Source: an uncultured Lachnospiraceae bacterium
GTDB lineage: Bacteria; Bacillota; Clostridia; Lachnospirales; Lachnospiraceae
Direction of reading: 5' to 3'
DNA length: 23,398 nt
Assembly (NCBI GenBank): GCA_910588285.1
Contig: CAJUQB010000074.1
Location: 1 to 23,398, forward strand
The translations under genes and the position numbers were made by a program. Shown here piece by piece: positions 1 to 6,734 of the stretch (its first letter is position 1; each line of letters begins with the position of its first letter). Under the pieces are notes generated by a model. The model ran no database searches. It was not told where the DNA came from and was given only the letters and a program-made list of their open reading frames with translations.

Positions 1-43
1 ATTTGAGTTAGACTATAGATAAGATTTTTTCCATCTGCTTAAG

Positions 44-717
44 TTAATGACATTGCATATGTTCCGTAACATATTTTTTGCAATGGTCAATTGCTCCCTG
101 CGCTATCCCCAATGCCTGTGCAGCTACGCCGATACGTCCGCCATCCAAGGTCATAAGAGCCATCTTAAAGCCTTTTCCTAATTCACCTAACAGATTTTCT
201 TTCGGAATTTTACAGTCTTGAAAAACCAGTTCGTATGTGGCCGAACCACGAATCCCCATTTTCTTTTCCTTTGTTCCAAAAGTAAAGCCGGGAGTTCCTT
301 TTTCTACAATAAAGCCGGATATACCCCTGCTGCGTTGGCTTTTATCTGTCATGGCTGTTACAAAATAGGTATCAGCATAGAATCCGTTTACTTTTGTTCT
401 TCTGTACCAAACTCTGAAATAGGGAAAGAGCCTAAAGAGTGGTGGTCAGACAGCATAACCGATGTAGTGGAACAATGCTTTGCCAATTCCTCAATTACTG
501 CAATATAAGCAAGATAGGAGTGTCCTCCACCACCGTATTCTTTTGGGTAGCAAATCCCCATCATGCCAAGTTCGGCTAACCTTTTCCTGTTTTCTTCGGG
601 AAAACGCTCCTGCTCATCAATCTCTGCCGCCAATAGCGCAACCTCATTCACACCAAATTCGTGAATGAGATCTATTACTTTCTGCTCGTCCTCATTAAAC
701 TTGAAATTCATATACAA
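44..717 (-). pseudogene. acyl-CoA dehydrogenase (butyryl-CoA dehydrogenase type), internally deleted and C-terminally truncated
   Basis: The N-terminal piece (388..717, 109 aa) reads as the helical start of a short-chain acyl-CoA dehydrogenase, with EIDEQERFP, GMMGICYPKEYGGGG and the FGTEEQK end of that domain. A stop follows at once. In another frame the gene resumes at about 400 with GFYADTYFVTAMTDKS and runs to 44 with the middle-domain motifs GISGFIVEKGTPGF and TLDGGRIGVAAQALGIAQGA. Family members have about 50 residues between these pieces, including the flavin-contacting segment, so an out-of-frame internal deletion is inferred. The reading stops at EHMQCH, where homologues continue for about 130 residues, so the C-terminal flavin and catalytic-glutamate domain is also lost. 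The intact gene would oxidise acyl-CoA with an electron-transfer flavoprotein; this copy should be inactive. It is divergent from a LysR gene that may once have controlled it. Confidence 0.85.
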
Positions 718-795
718 CCTCCTTGAAAACTGATTGCTTTTTCCTGTCTGCTGTTTTATAATAACACAAACAAAGCAATTAAAAAATTTAATAAT

Positions 796-834
796 TTCGA
801 TATCTTAATTCGATATATTGAATGTATTAAGGAG
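796..834 (+). promoter_or_regulatory. divergent intergenic region: repeated TTCGATAT and ribosome binding site of the LysR gene
   Basis: The 126-base gap between the acyl-CoA dehydrogenase remnant and the LysR gene is very AT-rich. TTCGATAT occurs at 796-803 and again at 809-816, 13 bases apart (just over one helical turn). This is a plausible binding site for the divergently encoded LysR protein, but that is inference. AAGGAG at 829-834 lies nine bases before the GTG start at 844 and decides that start. Confidence 0.4.
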
Positions 835-843
835 TGATAAAAG

Positions 844-1740
844 GTGAATACAAAAAGTTTGGTTACATTCAAAACAATCCTTGAAGTGGGAAGTTTTCAA
901 AAAGCTGCAGATAGGTTAGGATATACGCAGTCTACGGTCACATTCCAAATAAAACAGCTTGAAGAAGAATTAACTTTGAAATTATTTGAGAAAATAGGCA
1001 GACGCATGGAACTTACACAGGCAGGGAAAGATATTATGCCTTATATTGATATGATTTTGCAGGGGACGGAACAAATCAGTAATTATGGGAAAAGCCTGTC
1101 TGAAATATCCGGCTCATTAAAGCTGGCAATCCCAGACTCTATCCTGATATACAATATGCAGCCATTTATGCAGGCATTTACACATGAAGCCCCCAACGTA
1201 CAGCTTATAATCAATTCCATACAATCAGGGGAAATCAATCCGTCTATTGCGGACGGTACTGCCGACATAGGCATTAATTGTGAAAAAGACAGTTATCCCG
1301 ATAGCGTTGTACATAAAAAACTCGGCAAATATAAGGCGGTTCTTGTTGCTTCTCCTTTTGCCAATAACAATCTGCTTGATTTTATCACACCACACCAGCG
1401 CAAACCGATCAGTCTAATCTGTAATGAGCCGGACGGTTATTATCAGTTGGACATGGATAAATACCTTTCCGAAAAAGATATTCTGCTTAATCCACCCATG
1501 AAAGTGCAGAGTATAGAAGCTGTAAAAAGGTGTGTTATGAATAATTTAGGAATTGCAGTTGTCCCCACTTATTCCATTGGGGAAGAATTGAAAAATGGTT
1601 CTCTTATGCCAATCAAAACGGAACTTGATGAAAAAGAATATAACTCTTTTTATATTTATCACAAAAACAAATGGATAAGCCCGCAAATGGAGCTAGCATT
1701 AAATTTACTGAAAAAATATGTAGGAACGGATAATCCATAA
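844..1740 (+). CDS. LysR-family transcriptional regulator
   Basis: A 298-aa protein of normal LysR length. Residues 1-60 form the winged helix-turn-helix (FKTILEVGSFQKAADRLGYT, then SQSTVTFQIKQLEEEL-type recognition helix and LFEKIGRRMELTQAG). Residues from about 90 form the periplasmic-binding-protein-like effector domain (GSLKLAIPDSI, ADIGINCEKD, VKRCVMNNLGIAVVP). The start is GTG, supported by AAGGAG nine bases upstream. It is divergent from the broken acyl-CoA dehydrogenase; LysR proteins usually control the divergent neighbour, so its original target may be gone. The effector is unknown. It is AT-richer than the tannin cluster to the right, but the reading frame is intact. Confidence 0.9.
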   Translation: MNTKSLVTFKTILEVGSFQKAADRLGYTQSTVTFQIKQLEEELTLKLFEKIGRRMELTQAGKDIMPYIDMILQGTEQISNYGKSLSEISGSLKLAIPDSILIYNMQPFMQAFTHEAPNVQLIINSIQSGEINPSIADGTADIGINCEKDSYPDSVVHKKLGKYKAVLVASPFANNNLLDFITPHQRKPISLICNEPDGYYQLDMDKYLSEKDILLNPPMKVQSIEAVKRCVMNNLGIAVVPTYSIGEELKNGSLMPIKTELDEKEYNSFYIYHKNKWISPQMELALNLLKKYVGTDNP

Positions 1741-1822
1741 ACCTTGAAAAAATACATCCACTTTCCCACCGGGAATGTGAAAAACTTAGTGTCAACCTTG
1801 TTGCGACAGGATATTCTTTCGG

Positions 1823-2014
1823 CAGACGATTTCCAAATGGGAAACCGACGAAACGATTCCTGACATTCAGTACCAGAAGGAAGTCAATATACCAAACTAT
1901 GCCCGGAGACTCAGCTTGCTGCTGGACGAATTAAAGAAAGAATATCACTATAGCGAACTGGACGCCTTTTTAGTCCTGAAGGATATTCTGAGGCAGCTCT
2001 GGAAAAAGAAATAA
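1823..2014 (+). pseudogene. XRE-type helix-turn-helix fragment joined to an unrecognised C-terminal piece
   Basis: Read in one frame, this begins with RQTISKWETDETIPDI, the recognition helix and following turn of Cro/CI-type regulators. It continues directly into NIPNYARRLSLLLDELKKEYHYSELDAF and ends at a TAA at 2012-2014. There is no start codon or ribosome binding site, and the first half of the HTH is missing, so this is a remnant. The second part resembles no family I can name. It is in the same frame as, and 18 bases upstream of, the MFS remnant, so the pair may once have been a regulator-transporter operon. Confidence 0.5.
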
Positions 2015-2032
2015 CCCGGAAGGAGAGATTTT

Positions 2033-2535
2033 TTGAAAACGAGACATTGGAAAAAAATATTTATAACCATCTACAGCGGACAGGCTTTTTCCCTTTTTTG
2101 GAACTTTCGCAGGAGTATGGCTTCCATTATGCTGGTGGATGTAGCCGGAGCGGTCATTGCCATAGGCTGCCTGATCCCTATACATCTGCCGCCCTTTTCA
2201 TCAAACCCGGAAAAATACATTTCTGGGGCGGCATGCACAAGCGTTTTCTGATGATTTCTCTGTCTATGACCGCACTGGGCGGTACAGCCTTTGTAAGTGG
2301 AATCCTGCCCGCTTTTGCTTTCCCCGTATTTGTTTTCTGCTGTTTCATCATGGGAGCATCCGGCACCTTTTTCAATGTTCCTCTCATGGCACATATCCAG
2401 GAAACCGTTGCACCGGAAATGATGGGAAAAGTAATCTCACTGCTAACCACAGCAATGACTTTGGCAACGCCCTTTGGTTTGCTTCCTGCGAACGAAAAAA
2501 TTTCTTGTTCATCACAACCTCCACACATCATTTAG
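2033..2535 (+). pseudogene. MFS multidrug-type transporter, internally deleted and frameshifted
   Basis: The frame starting at 2033 gives the typical start of clostridial MFS efflux proteins (WKKIFITIYSGQAFSLFWNF). Most of the first transmembrane half is missing. It then picks up a late segment (MLVDVAGAVIAIGCLIPI) and stops at 2251. The next frame carries the later part: KRFLMISLSMTALGGTAF, the hydrophobic GILPAFAFPVFVFCCFIMGA, and NVPLMAHIQETVAPEMMGKV, the conserved loop of this family. At least one large deletion and one frameshift are needed, and only three or four membrane helices of twelve remain. A GGAGAG-like ribosome binding site precedes the start. Non-functional. Confidence 0.75.
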
Positions 2536-2571
2536 GCTGGCAACAAAGCGTATTTGCCATGCCAATATATC

Positions 2572-3081
2572 TCATATCCGGCAGTATACCAGCTCTGCAA
2601 ACTGTCCGTATTGCCGGACTGTTTCCAGCCGGTAGCGGCGCAGGGTTTCTTTCTGTGTAAACAAAGGGATTCCTGCACCCAACAGCACAGGCGCTACCTG
2701 AACAATAAGGTAGTCCACCATATTCTGATCAAGCAGCGGGGCAAGAATGGTATTTCCGCCCACCACCCAGATGCTGCGTTTATTTCCCAGCTCTTTTACA
2801 AATTCCACAGGACTGCCATGAACTGCCGTAAAGCCGGGACAGGCAAGCTCCCTGTGGGTGAACACATAATTCTCCGTAGTAGGATAAGCTGCTGCCGGAT
2901 TTTCTGTTTTTTCAATTTCCTCGAAGGTTCGGCGTCCCATCAGCACAACATCCATGTGACTGTAAAATTCGTCGCAGCTGGTTTCCTCCGGGCTTCCGGT
3001 ATCATACAGCCAGTTCAGCCCATGCTCTTTTGTTGCCAAATATCCGTCCAATGTGATACAACCGTAAAAAAATACTGCCAT
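2572..3081 (-). CDS. dihydrofolate reductase / RibD C-terminal family protein
   Basis: A 169-aa protein starting MAVFFYGCITLDGYLA, the usual opening of the YyaP/YwjB-like branch of the RibD_C/DHFR fold. It also has DVVLMGRRTFEEIE, the NADPH-binding SIWVVGGNTILAPLLD and the APVLLGAGIPLF strand near the C-terminus. It probably reduces a pterin- or pyrimidine-like substrate with NADPH; the substrate is unknown. The open frame extends 57 codons further upstream, but AAAGGAG lies seven bases before the ATG at 3081 and the upstream codons encode an unrelated GNAT fragment, so this start is preferred. It is intact, surrounded by remnants. Confidence 0.85.
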   Translation of the reverse strand: MAVFFYGCITLDGYLATKEHGLNWLYDTGSPEETSCDEFYSHMDVVLMGRRTFEEIEKTENPAAAYPTTENYVFTHRELACPGFTAVHGSPVEFVKELGNKRSIWVVGGNTILAPLLDQNMVDYLIVQVAPVLLGAGIPLFTQKETLRRYRLETVRQYGQFAELVYCRI

Positions 3082-3382
3082 CTTCGTACTCCTTTCGTGG
3101 AATTTATATCCGATGATCTTCCCATTTTCTTCTGCCACCAGAGACAGTTCCGGGATATAGGCGTTTCCGTTTCTCAAAGCATTTACCAGATCCTGCTCTG
3201 TTCCGTCTTTGTATTCTGCTGAATCAAAGGCTTTGATCCTTCGTTCTGCCAATGTGATCTGCGGCTTGTACCGCTGGACATTTTCCTTTGCTTCAAAGGT
3301 TTTGACGGTTTCTCTTAATTTATGCAGCGTCGAATCGATCTGTCTTTTTGCTTCTCTCAGTTCATTCTCTGTAAAAATTCAC
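3082..3382 (-). pseudogene. mosaic remnant: unknown charged protein fused to a GNAT acetyltransferase fragment
   Basis: Going downstream on the minus strand, GGAGGGG and a GTG at 3382 open a short frame. After an apparent one-base shift it continues as ELREAKRQIDSTLHKLRETV and QITLAERRIKAF, a charged helical segment of an unrecognised protein. It then switches without a stop to DGTEQDLVNALRNGNAYIPE and LSLVAEENGKIIGY, which is the N-terminal third of a COG3153-like GNAT acetyltransferase and closely parallels the intact GNAT gene at 4411..4986. The acetyl-CoA-binding part is absent. The frame then runs through the ribosome binding site of the reductase gene. I read it as fragments of two genes joined by deletions. 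Confidence 0.6.
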
Positions 3383-3399
3383 GGAACCCCTCCTTAATC

Positions 3400-3887
3400 T
3401 CAAATCTGTTTCATAGCGTTAATATTGGTTTCCCAACTGTAATCCGTCTCGTTGATATACCCGCTGAAACGGTAAGCCGGTCCGAAAAAGCCTTTCGTAT
3501 CGTAGGTATAGCTCAAAACACAGTCCTGAATCACAATTTTGCCGCCCTTTTCAAAAGGCGGATACTGTTCAAAATTGCCGTCCATCAGCTCTGAATAGGC
3601 AGCTTCTTCCGAAATGATCTCCACATGTTTCACATTCTCATTTGGAATGATGAAATAGTGGAACATGGAAACAGCGCCCTCGGGATCGAACTCTATCATA
3701 ATACTGCCGGAATGATCGGAAGATTGCCATATTCCTGAATAAACGTATCCTGTCAACGGGCGCACCATTTCCTGTTTCCCATTTCGATACGGTCTTGTTG
3801 CTGATGTTCAACTGTTCTGCAAGCTGCTGTTGTGTCATTCCCTTTTCTAAGCTGAAAAATTAACTGCCCGACTTTTATATTATCCAT
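3400..3887 (-). pseudogene. XRE-family regulator, frameshifted near its start and internally deleted
   Basis: GGAGG precedes an ATG at 3887 that opens MDNIKVGQLIFQLRKG, the first helix of a Cro/CI HTH. The next part, MTQQQLAEQLNISNKTVSKWE, is in another frame from 3838. Homologues read LRKEKGMT here, so the loss of five bases from a repeated AAAAG tract explains the shift. After ETGNG the frame changes again into PLTGYVYSGIWQSSDHSGS and a 110-residue beta-rich C-terminal domain ending NINAMKQI. That domain is not recognised. The linker usually found after the HTH is missing. With two frame changes the protein cannot be made as a unit; the C-terminal piece could be expressed from an internal start, but no good ribosome binding site was seen. 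Confidence 0.65.
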
Positions 3888-4087
3888 TCAATCACTTCCT
3901 CCATGTACCGATTTATAAATATCTTGCGATTATCTGAACAAGCCGGACAGGGAGCTGCCGAAGGTTTGTAATATCCAAAAAAACGTTCCTGCCCGTAAAT
4001 ATCACAAATCGTTTCCTTATCCTGCCCAATCGCAGCGGCCAAAAACAGAATTCCTTTTCGGCTATACTCCCGCATAACCTGCTTCAT
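3875..4087 (-). pseudogene. unrecognised protein fragment overlapping the XRE start
   Basis: The 70-codon frame (MKQVMREYSRKGILFLAAAI, QERFFGYYKPSAAPCPACSD, ending YMEEVIEWII) overlaps the ATG of the XRE remnant, whose ribosome binding site lies inside its last codons. This is the layout of two coupled genes. A CPAC motif is visible. Just upstream, GGAGATTCAC precedes an ATG at 4119 (MELNEICKQ) that stops after nine codons, so this start is probably cut off from the rest by a frameshift. I do not recognise the family. Confidence 0.35.
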
Positions 4088-4410
4088 ATCATTGTTTGCA
4101 GATTTCGTTCAGTTCCATGTGAATCTCCTGAAAATAGGTGCCTAAGGGGTAAATCGCACTGTCTGGGTTCCATCCGGGTGATTTTCGGCTATCACATTCT
4201 GTGTATTCTTAAACCTTCCCCCCTATATCCTTTTGCGAATATTGATATAAACCCGGTGGATCTGCAGAATATAAGAAGAACGAATCGGGATAGATTCATA
4301 GTTCTCATGGATTGTATTTAAAGTGTGCCGCTATATGCGGATGATTATTTAGTTTTTTGATAGGCTGTCAGTTCGACAAACAGGAATTTCCGCTAATCTA
4401 CGAACTTTTT
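4088..4410. other. 323-base stretch without an intact gene; weak minus-strand coding remnants
   Basis: No open frame longer than about 40 codons makes sense here. On the minus strand PGWNPDSAIYPLGTYFQEIH leads into MELNEICKQ and a stop, and looks like the end of a degraded protein. Further upstream SYILQIHRVYINIRKR faintly resembles the end of a LytTR DNA-binding domain, too weakly to call. No promoter or hairpin stands out. Confidence 0.3.
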
Positions 4411-4986
4411 TCAGGCATTGAAATACATATCATAGACAACATATCCCTGTACATTTTTCAATGCTCCTGCATACGTTTCCTGGCACATCATACAACGTGG
4501 CTCATTCATTGGTATTCCACTCGTTGGTTTAATATTAAACTCTGAGGACGTTTTAAAGCCGACACGATTATAAAAATGATAGTCACCCTCAACCGTAATT
4601 CCTTGATATCCTGCATTTCTGACTTTTTCAATCCCTTGGGTAATCATTGCAGAACCAATTCCTTGATGAAAACAGTCTGCATGAACAGCCACTGGTGCAA
4701 GCATAACGATGTTGCTTTCCTGCTCATCATCAATATGTGTCCCATTTGGTGTGGAAGATAACGGGAATCTTGAAAACATAAAATAACCTACTATTCTCCC
4801 ATCTATTTCAGCAACAAATGATAACTCCGGAATATAATATTTTGAATCCCTTATCTCTTCCACTAAAGCAATAATATCTGTTCCATCAGAATAATCCGTC
4901 CCCTCACTAAATGAACGCAAAATTAACGAAATTATCTGTTTATAATCTTTATGTGTTTCTGGACGTATTATTATATCATTTCTCAA
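4411..4986 (-). CDS. GNAT family N-acetyltransferase (COG3153/YhbS-like)
   Basis: A 191-aa protein with the full GNAT order: N-terminal strand IIIRPETHKDYKQIISLI, the strand IPELSFVAEIDGRIVGYFMF, LAPVAVHADCFHQGIGSAMI containing the acetyl-CoA pyrophosphate-binding Q-x-x-G-I-G motif (about residues 108-115), and YHFYNRVGFK near the C-terminus. It should transfer an acetyl group from acetyl-CoA to a small amine; the substrate is unknown. The start is TTG at 4986, nine bases after AAGGAG. The next ATG, inside the fold, would remove the first strand. A 15-codon ORF with its own strong ribosome binding site ends 15 bases upstream. The reading frame is intact and AT-rich. Confidence 0.88.
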   Translation of the reverse strand: MRNDIIIRPETHKDYKQIISLILRSFSEGTDYSDGTDIIALVEEIRDSKYYIPELSFVAEIDGRIVGYFMFSRFPLSSTPNGTHIDDEQESNIVMLAPVAVHADCFHQGIGSAMITQGIEKVRNAGYQGITVEGDYHFYNRVGFKTSSEFNIKPTSGIPMNEPRCMMCQETYAGALKNVQGYVVYDMYFNA

Positions 4987-5001
4987 TGTTTTGCTCTCCT
5001 T

Positions 5002-5049
5002 CTATATTCTTCGTAAACTCCTTCTGATATTTGAAAAATAAACAATCAT
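5002..5049 (-). CDS. possible 15-codon leader ORF upstream of the GNAT gene
   Basis: AAGGAGG lies six bases before an ATG at 5049. The frame reads MIVYFSNIRRSLRRI and ends at TAG 5002-5004, overlapping the start of the GNAT ribosome binding site region and 15 bases before the GNAT TTG. The peptide is basic (five arginines). It could be a leader peptide controlling GNAT translation or the stub of a deleted gene; MIVYFSN also resembles the opening of flavodoxin-like proteins. The sequence alone does not decide. Confidence 0.4.
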   Translation of the reverse strand: MIVYFSNIRRSLRRI

Positions 5050-5342
5050 GTGTATCCTCCTTCATTCAAATCTATCATACTGCTGTCTTCTTGAACTTTT
5101 GTTTAAGAAGCCTTTCTTGTTTTTAGCTCCACCATTATTTTTAGTATTGCGGCTCATCTGTCAGTCAGAACCGCCCTTGCTCTCTCGATATGCGTCCGAG
5201 CAGTTTATTTTTCCATGCAAAGGTGCTTTATTTATGTTCCCCGGCCAAATCTCATGTAGCCTGTCGCCTCCTCTCGCTGCTCCCCACTTCGTAATCCATC
5301 TTACATTCAAAAGTGTTCCTGCCTTCTGTGCCGCAATATACC
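5050..5342. other. about 290 bases with no recognisable gene
   Basis: All six frames were scanned. The plus-strand frame that spans it is rich in Phe, Leu, Pro and Cys, has no ribosome binding site, and overlaps the opposite strand of a real gene. The minus-strand reading downstream of the next gene gives no recognisable protein segment. No clear terminator hairpin was found. Confidence 0.5.
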
Positions 5343-5840
5343 CTATAACTGTTCCAGCTTCTCCAAAAACGCCCTGTAAAATTCCCCTTCTTTGATGCGG
5401 GCCTGCTGGACCTCTATGCTCCTGGGCGTATATACTACGGGATGCTCCAAATCGTACAGCGCCTCTTTCGTTGCTTGAATCGCGGATTCCACCGTGTTTC
5501 CAAAAATGTCAAAATTCTCTGTTTCACCTTTAAGCTGTTTATTAAGCCGCTGCACCATCATCTGCGATATGTGGCTCATCATTCCGTTGCCCCGGATTCC
5601 CATGCCATTTGCATTTACTTCTTTCGCCGCATCCATCCACGCATCCTTTACATTCTGTGGGGCATTGGGACCAACCATATCAAAGGCTTTTTCGTCATAA
5701 TCTGTTGCCTTACGCTGTGCCGCCTTTTCCGCTACTGTATCCATAAATCCCACCGTCCCGGATTCCTCACTTCTTTCCAGCTTCCTTGCCGTGTATCCTG
5801 TCAGCGGATATCCCGCCGTCCCTATTCCGTTAATACCCAT
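5343..5840 (-). CDS. conserved hypothetical protein of a Lachnospiraceae-type family
   Basis: A 165-aa soluble protein with no signal peptide. It opens MGINGIGTAGYPLTGY and has a central conserved block NVKDAWMDAAKEVNANGMGI, then GNGMMSHISQMMVQRLNKQL and EALYDLEHPV, and ends in a charged helix. I recall this architecture as a family of unannotated proteins common in Clostridia, often in several copies per genome, but no function is known to me. GGAGGACTGAAGG precedes the ATG. The frame is intact, in contrast to its neighbours. Confidence 0.7.
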   Translation of the reverse strand: MGINGIGTAGYPLTGYTARKLERSEESGTVGFMDTVAEKAAQRKATDYDEKAFDMVGPNAPQNVKDAWMDAAKEVNANGMGIRGNGMMSHISQMMVQRLNKQLKGETENFDIFGNTVESAIQATKEALYDLEHPVVYTPRSIEVQQARIKEGEFYRAFLEKLEQL

Positions 5841-5885
5841 TTCCTTCAGTCCTCCACTATTTTATTATTGCAGCCCCTCAGTCGT

Positions 5886-6257
5886 TCAGAGCTGCACCCT
5901 CGCAATATCTCTGTTCGTCCACGGGCTCTGCCACCTCCAGTCTTCATCTAACTTATCGGAAAAATCAGGGTGATTTCTAACGTCTATGTCATGAATGGTT
6001 AACCTGGCTACACGAATCGCAGATTTTAACAATTTAAGGCCACTGTGCAGATCAGCATGATGATCCACAAATAAGCCTGCACATATTGCAATGGAGCAAA
6101 AATGCTGTATATCCACAGCCCTGCATTTACGATAAGACATCTTTGGGGCAGGCTTTTTCATAAACCACATAGGTATCATGCGCTTCGATCTGCCCCACAA
6201 GTGCCGCCAATTCCCGCCCATCCTCCATGCTGCCGTGGCAAATCCTATGTAAATCAT
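5886..6257 (-). pseudogene. unrecognised coding remnant
   Basis: The open frame has two parts. From 6257 to about 6120 it is out of phase with a better small ORF (6127..6267) and is probably not translated. From about 6112 to 5886 it has protein-like codon use (HFCSIAICAGLFVDHHADLH, LKSAIRVARLTIHDIDVR, ending NRDIARVQL) but no ribosome binding site or recognisable domain. I regard the 3' part as the end of a degraded gene. Confidence 0.25.
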
Positions 6258-6267
6258 AATCCTTCAT
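6127..6267 (-). CDS. small ORF, unknown function (46 aa)
   Basis: ATG at 6267 opens MKDYDLHRICHGSMEDGREL, continuing LVGQIEAHDTYVVYEKACPK to a TAA at 6127. The composition is protein-like, and the first 14 bases overlap the end of the ORF 6254..6340, so the two could be translationally coupled. There is no independent ribosome binding site. It may be a small protein or the N-terminus of one whose remainder was lost. Confidence 0.35.
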   Translation of the reverse strand: MKDYDLHRICHGSMEDGRELAALVGQIEAHDTYVVYEKACPKDVLS

Positions 6268-6340
6268 AATATTCTTGAATAAGCTTTGCCATTAACTTTC
6301 TACGTTCTTGCAAGAATTCATCATAATTTTCTACAGTCAT
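6254..6340 (-). CDS. small ORF or C-terminal remnant (28 aa)
   Basis: The frame reads YDEFLQERRKLMAKLIQEYY and ends TGA at 6254. Upstream of the ATG at 6340 the same frame stays open for several codons (YNIFEMTVEN) with no ribosome binding site, suggesting the preserved tail of a larger protein. The FLxxRRKLMAxxIxxYY pattern resembles C-terminal tails that I recall from clostridial proteins; no firm family can be named. Confidence 0.35.
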   Translation of the reverse strand: MTVENYDEFLQERRKLMAKLIQEYYEGL

Positions 6341-6350
6341 TTCAAAAATA

Positions 6351-6731
6351 TTATACTGTATACAAAAGAATATAATCTATGATTTTTTCCACATGTTTCT
6401 TTATAGGTACCTTTTTTCCATAAAAAAACCTTCTGATATCCTTGTTCCGTAAATAGCTCTCCAATTCTGTATTAAATTCCAAAAACATTCCAGAGGACAA
6501 CGCAATCGCATAACCTCCAACTGTTTTTGAAGATAACGCGTTAATCTCATTTGATTCAAATACATAAACATCGTATTCAACCAAATTCTCCCCTGTTGAG
6601 TATTTCATTTGTCTAATCGTGTTCCTTAAAAATAACAGTTTGCTATTTATGTAGTCCTTCTTGTTATCATCCCCTTCTAACTTTTTATAACATTTATAAT
6701 CCGCTTTGCCCATATTGATTATAATTTCCAA
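6351..6731 (-). CDS. AT-rich hypothetical protein (126 aa), possibly truncated
   Basis: The TTG start at 6731 lies three bases past the stop of the glycerate kinase gene. The only nearby ribosome binding site, AAAGGAG, is inside the last kinase codons, so translation would be coupled. The protein is basic and AT-rich, unlike its GC-rich upstream neighbour. The segment EINALSSKTVGGYAIALSSG weakly recalls the strand before the HExxH helix in M48-type peptidases, but no HExxH follows and the protein ends soon after, so a peptidase would be truncated. Function unknown. Confidence 0.45.
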   Translation of the reverse strand: MEIIINMGKADYKCYKKLEGDDNKKDYINSKLLFLRNTIRQMKYSTGENLVEYDVYVFESNEINALSSKTVGGYAIALSSGMFLEFNTELESYLRNKDIRRFFYGKKVPIKKHVEKIIDYILLYTV

Positions 6732-6734
6732 AAC

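Noticed and set aside
1759..1779. Hairpin CACTTTCCC / GGGAATGTG after the first LysR gene
   Set aside because: The stem has a mismatch and an A-rich rather than T-rich run follows in the direction of the LysR gene, so it is not a convincing terminator.
2554..3222. 222-codon plus-strand open frame
   Set aside because: It is the shadow of the minus-strand reductase and GNAT fragment; Cys/His/Phe-rich, with no ribosome binding site and no family.
5048..5395. 115-codon plus-strand frame rich in Leu, Phe and Pro
   Set aside because: It has no ribosome binding site, starts inside the GNAT leader region and overlaps the end of a real minus-strand gene; hydrophobicity comes from AT-rich composition.
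6351..6731. M48-type peptidase call
   Set aside because: Only one strand-like segment resembles the family and the HExxH motif is absent, so it is left as hypothetical.
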